DNA of 64,000 nucleotides, taken from positions 186,001 through 250,000 of the forward strand of contig NZ_JAIMIC010000008.1 of assembly GCF_019966545.1 (NCBI RefSeq). The letters are read 5' to 3'. The notes beneath the pieces are model-generated. The model ran no database searches and had not been told where the DNA came from. It saw only the letters and a program-made list of their open reading frames with translations. Position numbers and translations under genes: made by a program. Positions 6,795 through 14,632 of the stretch are shown piece by piece. The first letter of the stretch is position 1. Every line of letters starts with the position of its first letter. Source of the stretch: Heliomarina baculiformis. Lineage in GTDB: Bacteria > Pseudomonadota > Alphaproteobacteria > Rhodobacterales > Rhodobacteraceae.

Positions 6795-8614
6795 TAGGAA
6801 CCTGCGTTCCGGTAAGCACCGCGCCAGTCAGACCAGCCCGTTCCAAAGTCGAGGAACGCGCGGTATTTGATACCCAAGGTGTCCCAAGCCTCTGCCCGTT
6901 GAATCTGGACGCCTTGTGCGCTCGCAAGATAGCCGTAGACCAAGGACGCTACGCGGGCAGGATCGGCAAAGACAAACCATTGGTCATCCGTGATACGCGG
7001 TTCCACCAGCAGCGACAGCTTGCCAGTCCATGCGTTTACGTCGCCAGTGGTCGCGGCATAGATAGCTGCCAACAGCTTTTCGGCGTCGGTCTCCAGTTCC
7101 GGTCCGACCAAAAGATACTTGGGCGTTACCGAAAGCAGCGTCTTACCATCCAGCCCCTTGAAACCGCGCATCGCCTTGCGCGCGGCTGACAGGGTGGTCT
7201 CGCTAGGCGCTGCCCCGGCGGCTGCCAAGTTGCCCCGGCTGACGTCGAACACGGGAGTCCCGTCCGAAAGGTTTGGATTGCCGGTCAGCAGGGCCACCAT
7301 TTCGTCCGCCTCTGTCTGTGCAGCGGCTTCCCCGAACGCAGCGGTCATATCGCCCAACAGGTTCAAGTCATCGTTGACCAAAAGGTTGCGGCTGACGTTG
7401 ATCCCGCGCGCGTAGGTTTTGAGGGACATGGACTCACCGTTTTCCGCGCGGCTGGTAGCCTTGATTTCGCCGGACTCCGCGATTTCCTCAAGACGGCCCA
7501 TTTCGCCTAGACGGATGCTGGTGGACGGTTTGAAGTCACGCAAGACACGCTGACGGCCAAGCTGTTTCAGCGGCGACTCGGCGGCCTTGTAGGAGTCGGC
7601 TGCCACCTTACCCATCGCATTGCTGACAACCAGCGGGAAGTCAGACGTGCCGTGTGAGGCGCGGGTGAACACGTCATCGGCGGACAGGCCACGCGTGGAC
7701 ACGCCAGAGCGGGTCAGACTATCGCGCGCCATGTCCAGCAGACTATCGCCCATGTACTGACGTGCATCGTCTGGGCAATCGCCCCCAGCCATGCGAACGG
7801 CCACGGCGTCAGCTTGACGGCGGGTGATAACAGCGGGATCGTTGTTCTGGGGCGCGTGGGTGCGGATGACGGGTGCGGTCCGGGTCTGGGTCGCGTCAAA
7901 GACGGCGGCCTTGGCTTGATCCAAGGTGACTTCTTGGTCGATCAGGTCGTCGGCGGTTTCAGCCGACAGGCCAGCGGAACGGACAAGAGTCCGAATGGTG
8001 GAACGGCGGGTGCGCTCTGCATCCTGTTCCGTGGTGTTTTCAATTACATCGGGCATGTGGACTCCATTGGTAGCGGCGCGATTTTTGGGGATACCGCCCG
8101 CGCGCGCCGGTTCAGCGGGGGCTTTGGCATGGCGGACGCGCGCGTTCGGGTCGGCCGGATTGGTGGTCAGTGTGACCTCTGTAAGGGTCCACGCGGTCGG
8201 GGATTTCTGACGTTGACCGTCCGCCCCGGTGGATTCGGCCCAACCGCTGACACGGTAGCCGATGGAAACGCCTGTCAAGCTGCCGTCTGCAATGCGCTGG
8301 GCAATCGGATCGGTGTCAGACGCGGAGGACAATTGCAGCTTGGCTATGATTTGATTGCCATCCACGCGGGTTGAAACAACGCGGCCCAATAGGTCACGAA
8401 CCGAGTCCGTTTTGTGGGAGTCGAGCAAGGGCATCCCCGTGCTGGCGGCCAAGGTTGCGGGGGTCAGAACCTCGTTGAATGGTCCCCGTGCATCCCGGCG
8501 CGTCACGGGGGTCATCGTGGCTACCACGGCTTCGAACGTCCGAGTTTTCGGGTCATAGCTGTTTGCGGTTGTCGCGGTGCGGGTCAGGGGCGGGATGGGA
8601 TCGTGAACAGTCAT
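6794..8614 (-). CDS. Prohead protease / major capsid protein fusion
   Basis: A 606-residue fused protein. Residues ~1-165 look like a U35-type prohead protease, with LDSHKTDSVRDLLGRV around the histidine, TGVSIGYRV around the serine, and a TEVTLTTNPADP strand that closes the domain. A linker of ~80 residues follows, then an HK97-fold capsid region from roughly residue 250 to the end. The chosen ATG (8614) overlaps the portal stop as ATGA; an upstream in-frame start would add 18 basic residues inside the portal gene. Fusions of protease and capsid protein are known in some alphaproteobacterial phage elements; here the protease would act as scaffold and cleave itself away. Confidence 0.88.
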   Translation of the reverse strand: MTVHDPIPPLTRTATTANSYDPKTRTFEAVVATMTPVTRRDARGPFNEVLTPATLAASTGMPLLDSHKTDSVRDLLGRVVSTRVDGNQIIAKLQLSSASDTDPIAQRIADGSLTGVSIGYRVSGWAESTGADGQRQKSPTAWTLTEVTLTTNPADPNARVRHAKAPAEPARAGGIPKNRAATNGVHMPDVIENTTEQDAERTRRSTIRTLVRSAGLSAETADDLIDQEVTLDQAKAAVFDATQTRTAPVIRTHAPQNNDPAVITRRQADAVAVRMAGGDCPDDARQYMGDSLLDMARDSLTRSGVSTRGLSADDVFTRASHGTSDFPLVVSNAMGKVAADSYKAAESPLKQLGRQRVLRDFKPSTSIRLGEMGRLEEIAESGEIKATSRAENGESMSLKTYARGINVSRNLLVNDDLNLLGDMTAAFGEAAAQTEADEMVALLTGNPNLSDGTPVFDVSRGNLAAAGAAPSETTLSAARKAMRGFKGLDGKTLLSVTPKYLLVGPELETDAEKLLAAIYAATTGDVNAWTGKLSLLVEPRITDDQWFVFADPARVASLVYGYLASAQGVQIQRAEAWDTLGIKYRAFLDFGTGWSDWRGAYRNAGS

Positions 8615-9948
8615 TTGGTGTCTCCGGTTTCGGCGGCAATTTCGCGATCCAGATCGGCGCGGTTCCAACCCAAGGAAGCCACAGCTTGCGTCCGGCTTGT
8701 CAGCTTTGCGTCAATCTGGGCGACAAGGGCTTGGGTGTCCTTGAGAGGGTCCACCTGTTGCGCGCGCGGCGTCAGCCATTCCACCTTGAATGCGGGGGCC
8801 AGGTCTGGGACGGTATTGCCGGACAAGTAAGCCCGGGTCATCACGCGCCGCCAAAGCGGGGTCAGGACTTGCGGGACAAGCTGGTGATAGCAAAACTGTT
8901 CAATTTTTGCCCGGAACGGCAAAAGACCCGCCCGCAGGCTGGAATAGTTCGCGTTGGAAAGGTCCCCGTCCAGCAAGTGCTGGGGGACGCCAAGCCCCGC
9001 TGCAATCTGTCCAAGGGTCAACTTGGCAAAGGCAATTGAATCCTTAGCTTCTTGTGGGCTGGAAAAGCGGATGTCCTTACCGCCGGGCAGAGTCCGAATG
9101 ACTCCGGGTTCCAGCGAGACGTCCGCCCCCGACTCTTCGTCGGGATAGGGACCCGCACCGCCAAGGTTATTATGGTCCACGATGAACCCGGTGTGCAGGG
9201 CAGAGACACGGCAACCGACAAGCAAAGCGTCCATAAGCCCATCAAATTCGGTCAGGGTCAGCAGGACCGGCGCAAGCCAAGACACGCCCCGAACCTGACC
9301 GGGGCCAAGGGGGCGCATAAGATGCAGCATATCCTTTGCGGGAACCCGGATAGCGTCGCGGGACGTTGGGAACAGATCGGTCGGGCGTTGCGTTTGGACG
9401 TGATATGCCACGCGGCGACCCCGGGCGTCGTATTCAACCCCGGCGGCGATGTAACGGCCTTGCCCTAGATCGGCGGTTTTGGATTCGTCCACCATTTCAG
9501 CCGGGATCAAGCGGACCTGAATCCCGTCGCGGTCTTCTTCGACAACCGCGAAGGACTCCCCGTCCACCACGCAAGCCAGAACCATTTGGGCCAACAGGCC
9601 GCGCAGGTCAGTGCGGCCTTCAACGTCCGCAGTTTCCGCAAATTCTAGCCAAGTCTGATTCAGGTCGTCACGCAGATCGGCGTTCGGGTGCGCCGACGCG
9701 GGTTCAATGCCAGCCCCCACGGCCTCTGCCATAATGGCGGAAACTCCGTTGGCGATGTAGCCGTTGTTTGCGTATGCGTGACGGGCGCGGCTGCGCACAG
9801 GTGCGGCGGCGGCAAGCGTTTCGGTGGCGTTGGACCCGTAAGACATGAACGCAGACCCACGGCGTCCGCCCGTTGCAGCGTCAAAACTGCGAAACTCTAC
9901 GTCGTTAGGTGCGGTGCGTTTGAACAAGTGTGCGAACGGGAAAGCCAT
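8611..9948 (-). CDS. Lambda gpB-type portal protein
   Basis: A 445-residue portal protein forming the ring at the capsid vertex through which DNA is pumped. It shows the family layout: an N-terminal SRARHAYANNGYIANGV segment, central VDGESFAVVEED, LHLMRPLGPGQVRGVSWLAP, and the LGVPQHLLDGDLSNANYSS block near the C-terminal third. The ATG at 9948 (start MAFPFAHLFKR) comes 2 bases after the stop of the upstream gene, while an earlier start would create a 60-base overlap. It is followed by the capsid fusion with an ATGA overlap, the standard head-operon order. Confidence 0.92.
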   Translation of the reverse strand: MAFPFAHLFKRTAPNDVEFRSFDAATGGRRGSAFMSYGSNATETLAAAAPVRSRARHAYANNGYIANGVSAIMAEAVGAGIEPASAHPNADLRDDLNQTWLEFAETADVEGRTDLRGLLAQMVLACVVDGESFAVVEEDRDGIQVRLIPAEMVDESKTADLGQGRYIAAGVEYDARGRRVAYHVQTQRPTDLFPTSRDAIRVPAKDMLHLMRPLGPGQVRGVSWLAPVLLTLTEFDGLMDALLVGCRVSALHTGFIVDHNNLGGAGPYPDEESGADVSLEPGVIRTLPGGKDIRFSSPQEAKDSIAFAKLTLGQIAAGLGVPQHLLDGDLSNANYSSLRAGLLPFRAKIEQFCYHQLVPQVLTPLWRRVMTRAYLSGNTVPDLAPAFKVEWLTPRAQQVDPLKDTQALVAQIDAKLTSRTQAVASLGWNRADLDREIAAETGDTK

Positions 9949-9950
9949 AA

Positions 9951-10484
9951 TCAAAGCGCAACCGACTTGATATGATCCAGAACAGGTTTCGCAATCAGTG
10001 TCACAGGCCAAAGGGTGATTTGGTGCGTGGTCTGGGCTGTGTTTTTCGGGTCATCAGTTACCCCGATAGCGGCCAAAGTCCCCATTTTCGCGTTCACTTC
10101 ACCCGGAAGTCCAACTTCAACAAATTCAGGATTCACTATGACATCCACGCGCGCCCAAATGGGTTTTCCCGCCTTTATTGCCTCTATGTGTCTTTCGAAT
10201 TCGGGACGGCCATTCGTGTTGTCGATGGCGCGTAATTCCGAGAGAATTGCACCAATCAGATTCCAGCCAGAACCACTAAGGCTGGCCCGAATGGCAGTTA
10301 CGGCAGCTGCTGTATCTGCTTCGCTGAAGGAAGCAGCACGGCCTTGGCTCGGTGGAGTGCTAGTTTTCAGTAGCCCTTTATCCCGAAGCATCCGTGCCCG
10401 TTCGTAGACCCGCTTACATTCACTTTTGTCCAAGCGGTCTACCGCGCAAATCGCTTCGGTGATGTCTCTTAATGTTGCGTTCAT
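9951..10484 (-). CDS. Unknown island protein with putative N-terminal helix-turn-helix
   Basis: A 177-residue protein I do not recognise. Residues ~1-40 (LRDITEAICAVDRLDKSECK...DKGLLK) have the look of a small winged-helix or MerR-like DNA-binding unit. Residues ~50-60 contain AASFSEAD, resembling the small protein at 6034-6240. The C-terminal half is mixed alpha/beta with VIVNPEFVEVGLPGEV. It heads the portal-capsid gene group after a 150-base divergent region, so a control function for the late genes is plausible. A structural or packaging accessory role is equally open. Confidence 0.65.
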   Translation of the reverse strand: MNATLRDITEAICAVDRLDKSECKRVYERARMLRDKGLLKTSTPPSQGRAASFSEADTAAAVTAIRASLSGSGWNLIGAILSELRAIDNTNGRPEFERHIEAIKAGKPIWARVDVIVNPEFVEVGLPGEVNAKMGTLAAIGVTDDPKNTAQTTHQITLWPVTLIAKPVLDHIKSVAL

Positions 10485-10635
10485 TTTCCAGCTCCTATCG
10501 GTGTATGAGAGAATCTATATCAACTTGCGGAAATTTATGCAAGATGCTAGAGGTCTGTATGTAGGTGTCGAGAAACGCAGGGGGCAGCTTCCGGGTAGCC
10601 CTCTGCAACCCCGGCCGATCTTGGAGGTTAGAGCA
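10485..10635. promoter_or_regulatory. Divergent regulatory region inside the island
   Basis: About 150 bases, more AT-rich than the flanks, between the minus-strand head operon and a small plus-strand gene. It contains an imperfect dyad CTTGC (10524-10528) / GCAAG (10539-10543) around an AT-rich centre. Promoters for both directions are expected here; no consensus boxes could be assigned with confidence. Confidence 0.4.
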
Positions 10636-10893
10636 GTGACAGACCCGAAAACTGAAAAATGGCTGCGTAGCTTGAGCGCAAAATCACTTGCCCGCGTGGT
10701 ACTGTATTATTCGCAAGACGTGCCGCCGAGTCAGGCATTAGAAGCGTGCCGCGCTACATTCTGGCGACTCGGAATACCTTGCCCACGCGACATCGCTGCG
10801 CTGGCGACAGACGGTCAAATACGCGACAGGGAAATGGCCACTTGGAAGAAAATGCCCGTGATTGGTTTACTTACTGCAGCGCAGAACCTTTAG
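10636..10893 (+). CDS. Small unknown protein, only plus-strand gene of the island
   Basis: An 85-residue protein starting at GTG 10636, eight bases after a TTGGAGG ribosome site; upstream in-frame ATGs at 10537 and 10426 lack such a site and overlap other genes. It is largely helical (KTEKWLRSLSAKSLARVV, SQALEACRATFWRLGI) with no signal peptide or membrane segment. No family was recognised. As the one gene transcribed against the others, next to the divergent region, it is a candidate regulator of the island; this is inference from position. It ends base-to-base against the DUF2971 stop. Confidence 0.6.
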   Translation: MTDPKTEKWLRSLSAKSLARVVLYYSQDVPPSQALEACRATFWRLGIPCPRDIAALATDGQIRDREMATWKKMPVIGLLTAAQNL

Positions 10894-11847
10894 CTATCCT
10901 GTTCGAAGAGGAATGTCCGAAACGAACACCTTTTTTCCCACATCTGCTACGCCAACGTCCGACAAGATGCGGCGGAAGGCTTGGCCGCAGACATAAGGGT
11001 GCTCGGTTGGGCCAACAATCAGTCGATCCAGTAGTGACGGTATAGCCGCGCCGTGTAGTCCGTTGTCCGGATCGTCTACCAGACTAAGCGCCCAAATATT
11101 TTGTGGGACTCCCCCGACGACCACTGTTTCACAGCGCATTCCCGGGCTTTGTCTTTCATTGGGTCGGAAAAAGAGACGCCATTCCTTCTCTTCTGCGAAA
11201 CCGGGATGTTTTGTCGCAATCGCAATGTTGAACAGCATGTGGTGCATGTACCCCACCAGAACGTCTGGACCCAGCTCCATCAAATACGTTCTGTTTTTTA
11301 AAATTTCATCCACAATGCCCGATAGCTTCGCGTCCAATCCAGCTTCATCCAAGTAGGATACTGGAACAGAAAAGACGCCAAGCAGGTCAGTGACAGCAGT
11401 CATTGGCGTATTGTTAACGATAAGAGCGGTATCGCCATACGCACGCCACATTGAAAGCCTGCCGCTTTGATCCTCGGAGTCGTCGTGGAGAGAAACACAT
11501 GCGATATAAGTCTCTAATTCCCAGTCCGCGTTCCACTCTGTGAAGCTCGCGTCAACCTTCTCCATTACTTCTGGAAAAATATCATTCACAGCTTTCCGGA
11601 ATCGATCACCCTGCGGTCCGGAAAACACTTTTCGGATAAGATTCAATCCGTAGGCAATTTCCGAAAAATCATTCATCACCATCGCATTGCGGAACCAGAG
11701 TTCGCCATTGCGTATAACTTTCATCGCCGTTTCAGCGCCAGTGTAGTAGGCAAAACGCCTGTTATTCTGCACCACGTCGAGCATTGCTTCCAAAAGGCCG
11801 GGAAGGAAAATCTGATTGTATTTAATTATGGATTCGTCGAGCTGCAT
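10894..11847 (-). CDS. DUF2971 family protein, likely cargo gene
   Basis: A 317-residue protein with the DUF2971 layout: FAYYTGAETAMKVIRNGELWFRN-type N-terminal region followed by the MNDFSE motif (near residues 57-62), a central region with CVSLHDDSEDQSGRLSMWRAYGD, and a C-terminal EEKEWRLFFRP block. The family function is unknown; members occur in accessory and mobile DNA. It interrupts the packaging operon between large terminase and portal, has its own leader of about 115 bases with AGAGG upstream of ATG, and is not needed for any head-assembly step. It therefore looks like an accessory (possibly anti-phage) cargo gene; direct evidence is lacking. Confidence 0.8.
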   Translation of the reverse strand: MQLDESIIKYNQIFLPGLLEAMLDVVQNNRRFAYYTGAETAMKVIRNGELWFRNAMVMNDFSEIAYGLNLIRKVFSGPQGDRFRKAVNDIFPEVMEKVDASFTEWNADWELETYIACVSLHDDSEDQSGRLSMWRAYGDTALIVNNTPMTAVTDLLGVFSVPVSYLDEAGLDAKLSGIVDEILKNRTYLMELGPDVLVGYMHHMLFNIAIATKHPGFAEEKEWRLFFRPNERQSPGMRCETVVVGGVPQNIWALSLVDDPDNGLHGAAIPSLLDRLIVGPTEHPYVCGQAFRRILSDVGVADVGKKVFVSDIPLRTG

Positions 11848-11962
11848 GTTCCTGCCTCTTCATAATCAACGTGCGCGGCCAAGGGCTTATTTTCGGCAGG
11901 ATATTTTCAGGGTGAACAAAGTTGAAGGGGGAACTTTGCAGCTTGGGATAATCCTCGTTCAG

Positions 11963-13735
11963 TTATACGTCTAGCCATTTCGACTTCACTACGGTCTGCC
12001 GGGGCGTGGTTTTGCCCCGGTCCGCCAATTCTCGTTCGCGCATGCCGAGATTGACCCCGACCAGCCCTCGGACCGCCAAGGCATAAACCACGCAATCCAG
12101 CGCCTCTGCCCGTTTGCCCGGAATCCGTTCCCATGACGCTTTCGGCGCGCCCCGCTGGTATTTGACCACGCGCCGTTCACTTGCCAGTTCTTCAAAGAAC
12201 CGGGCGTCCAGCGTGTCGGAAAACCGGATGGACGTACCGCGCATAAGCCGTTCGGTCAGGTTGGCCTTGATACCGTCTACACCCACGATAAAGAGCCGTT
12301 GCCCTTTGGTGGCGCTTGCCCGGATTGCGGGGCGTTGCCCGTCTGCCCCTTTGATCGGCACAATCCGGCGGGACAGTTTGGGCTGACAGAACGCCAGAAC
12401 CCGGTCCATCGTTTGCCCGTCTGACGAGTCCACGGCAACCGCGTCCATGCGCAGGATACCCCCGCCGGGGTGGATATGCGTCTGCGCAAGGAAAGCGTCC
12501 AGTTCGGTCCAAGGGGTGTCTGACTCGTTCACGGGTCCCCAGAACACGCGGGCGTCTACCACGAACGTATCTGTCCGCCCATGCGCCAACGTGACGGTTT
12601 CCAAGCGGTCATGCTGCACATCCACGCCGCAGGTCAGCAACAGGGTTCCCGGGGGCAGGTCCTCCAAGCTGAACGGTTCGCGGCGGTTCGCCAGCGCAGA
12701 CTCGTCCAGTTCCTCACCCGCTTGCCGCCAGCCCTCTGCCATAAGTGTGTTAGTCCATGATTGCAGCAGATCGGGGTGATCCTTGGCCGCCAGAAATTCG
12801 CGGGCGATGTTCCCCCAGGACGCAGCGGGTAGGGTGGATACAAGGACGTTTGTTCTGAACCCGGCGTGGTCCTTCACGTCCGGCGCGGTTTTGACCCAAC
12901 GGCCACGGTTCACCATTTCCGCCTTGCGGGTTTCGGGCTGCACCGCGCCGCAATGGGGGCAAGTGAACGCGGCGGTTTCCGGTTTGGCGGATTCCCACTC
13001 GATGTGCTGCCATGTGGGCGCGGTGTAGCCGTCACAGTCGAGACAGCAGATTTCAAAAACTCGCTTATCCGATTGAGCGTAGAGACGCAGAATGTGGCTC
13101 GTATCCTCCCAAGTCGGTGTCGACCCGGCGACAATCTTGCGGTCCGGGAATGAAAGCGTCCGGCGTTCGGCCAAGGTAATCGGGCTACCCTCTGCCCCGG
13201 ATTCCATCGCGTCGATTTCGTCCAAGATCAGAACCTTGGCGTTGTGGCGTCTCAGGTTGCGGGGGGACTTGGCGGCGATGACCTTTAGCGAACCGCCGGG
13301 AAATTTGCGCGACAGCAGCGTGGAGCGGCCCGTGGGGTCAGCTTCAAGCGTCAACAGACCGCGCAATTCCGGGCTTGCCGCAAAGATCGGTTCCACGTCA
13401 TCCACGATCCAGCCACGGGCGTCTGACTCGGTCGGGTGGACGGCCAAGATTGGGCTGGGGTCGCTATCGCAGTAGTAACCGACAAGCGCAGTCAACAGCG
13501 ACGTGTAACCAAGTCGGACAGGCTTAACGACGCTGACCCGCTCAATTTCGGGATCGCCCATCGCCTCTGCTATCCCGCGCTGCACAGGAGTCAGAGTCAT
13601 CGGCCCGGTTTGGGCGGAAACCTCGCTGGGCAGGCGAACGTGGTACTCGATCCATTCGGACAGGTTGACGGGCGGCGGCGGACGCAACGCGGCAAAGGTT
13701 TCGGCGCGGATTTCGGTAAGGGCGGCATGGGTCAT
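11963..13735 (-). CDS. terL: Large terminase subunit, GpA family
   Basis: A 590-residue packaging motor. The N-terminal ATPase has a lambda-like deviant Walker A (VVKPVRLGYTS, residues 69-79) and Walker B VLILDEID (168-175); a zinc-binding pair CCLDC ... CPHC follows at about 230-262, and the C-terminal nuclease region carries CGVDVQHDRLE and AVDSSDGQTM acidic motifs. It cuts and translocates DNA into proheads. It overlaps the small-subunit stop (ATGA, 13732-13735). GpA-type terminases usually recognise cos sites, so a cos-like sequence is expected in the island. Confidence 0.94.
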   Translation of the reverse strand: MTHAALTEIRAETFAALRPPPPVNLSEWIEYHVRLPSEVSAQTGPMTLTPVQRGIAEAMGDPEIERVSVVKPVRLGYTSLLTALVGYYCDSDPSPILAVHPTESDARGWIVDDVEPIFAASPELRGLLTLEADPTGRSTLLSRKFPGGSLKVIAAKSPRNLRRHNAKVLILDEIDAMESGAEGSPITLAERRTLSFPDRKIVAGSTPTWEDTSHILRLYAQSDKRVFEICCLDCDGYTAPTWQHIEWESAKPETAAFTCPHCGAVQPETRKAEMVNRGRWVKTAPDVKDHAGFRTNVLVSTLPAASWGNIAREFLAAKDHPDLLQSWTNTLMAEGWRQAGEELDESALANRREPFSLEDLPPGTLLLTCGVDVQHDRLETVTLAHGRTDTFVVDARVFWGPVNESDTPWTELDAFLAQTHIHPGGGILRMDAVAVDSSDGQTMDRVLAFCQPKLSRRIVPIKGADGQRPAIRASATKGQRLFIVGVDGIKANLTERLMRGTSIRFSDTLDARFFEELASERRVVKYQRGAPKASWERIPGKRAEALDCVVYALAVRGLVGVNLGMRERELADRGKTTPRQTVVKSKWLDV

Positions 13736-14334
13736 TTTTGGCCCTCCAGAGGCGTTTCAGTGTCGTCGGCTAGCAAAGGTGCGGAATACGCTGAATCAGC
13801 CCCGAGGGTGATCTCCTCGCCTTCCTCGTTTGCGGTTTCGGACAAGGCTTGCATCGCACGGCGCAATTCCACGTCCAAAGCTGCCGTTGCGGGGCGGTCG
13901 AGCGATAGTTTGGCGGCGACACGGCTGGGCACGGCCAACAGGCGGGCGCGCAGGTCAGCAACGATTGTAAGCCATTCGGCCCGGACGGCATTGGCGGGGA
14001 TCAGTTCCCCGCGCGCCTTTTGGTTTTGGATGTCCAGCTTGTCAGCCTGCCCGGCGGCCACCCTCAATTTCTCGTCGGCAAGGCGCGGGTCGGAATTCCT
14101 GACGGATCGGTTGCGCAGGTGTTCGGCATAGGCTTGCACGGATTGCTTGAGTGGGAAAGCAAAACCGCCGGGTACATCCACGCGGGGGATGATGGAATCC
14201 CGTGCAAGTTGGTTCACGCGGCTGGAGGTCAGCCCGAGCCACGAGCCAAGGTCTGCCGATGTGACCAGATCATCTTGGGGAGTTTCCACGGTGGGGCCAA
14301 GGTCCAAAAGTTCGTCAATTGTCGGATTTTCCAT
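13732..14334 (-). CDS. terS: Small terminase subunit (Nu1-like)
   Basis: A 200-residue protein with an N-terminal winged helix (SADLGSWLGLTSSRVNQLARDSIIPRV split around residues 28-52), the arrangement of lambda gpNu1, followed by a helical oligomerisation region and an acidic tail. It would bind the packaging site and load the large subunit. ATG 14334 was preferred; a longer form to 14433 adds non-conserved residues and runs into the upstream spacer. It lies immediately downstream of the inverted-repeat-rich spacer at 14514-14613. Confidence 0.8.
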   Translation of the reverse strand: MENPTIDELLDLGPTVETPQDDLVTSADLGSWLGLTSSRVNQLARDSIIPRVDVPGGFAFPLKQSVQAYAEHLRNRSVRNSDPRLADEKLRVAAGQADKLDIQNQKARGELIPANAVRAEWLTIVADLRARLLAVPSRVAAKLSLDRPATAALDVELRRAMQALSETANEEGEEITLGADSAYSAPLLADDTETPLEGQK

Positions 14335-14513
14335 TCGGTCTGCTTTCTTGTTCTTGTTGAACCGGGGGACGGCTGGTTCAAAATTCTCAAATCGGTTGAA
14401 AGGTTGCGCTCCACGCTCCCCGCCGCCAGCCAATCCCCAGAGGGACCCGTTTCAACGGAAACTGGAAAGCCGATAGAACATTCAATCGGGTTGCCTACCC
14501 GGACCGGACAGCC

Positions 14514-14613
14514 GGACCCCCCTAAAGGGGGGAGTCCTGTCCGTCCCGGTTCCGGTTGAGGGGCAACGGGGCGGACGGACAGGACAATGACAGGACTCGT
14601 CCGGTGAGTCCTG
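14514..14613. repeat. Cluster of GTCC/GGAC inverted repeats between terS and the replication gene
   Basis: Three dyads sit within 100 bases of a 298-base non-coding spacer (14335-14632). First, a hairpin at 14514-14537 (CCCCCC/GGGGGG core with GGAC/GTCC flanks). Second, a perfect 13-bp inverted repeat GTCCTGTCCGTCC (14534-14546) and its complement (14573-14585). Third, CAGGACTC/GAGTCCTG at 14591-14598 and 14606-14613. The octamer GACAGGAC is also repeated directly at 14578 and 14589. Position next to both the terminase and the replication gene suits a packaging (cos-like) site or replication origin. The first hairpin could instead end transcription of the replication gene. Confidence 0.75.
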
Positions 14614-14632
14614 ATGTCTCGAAGCGTGGTTG

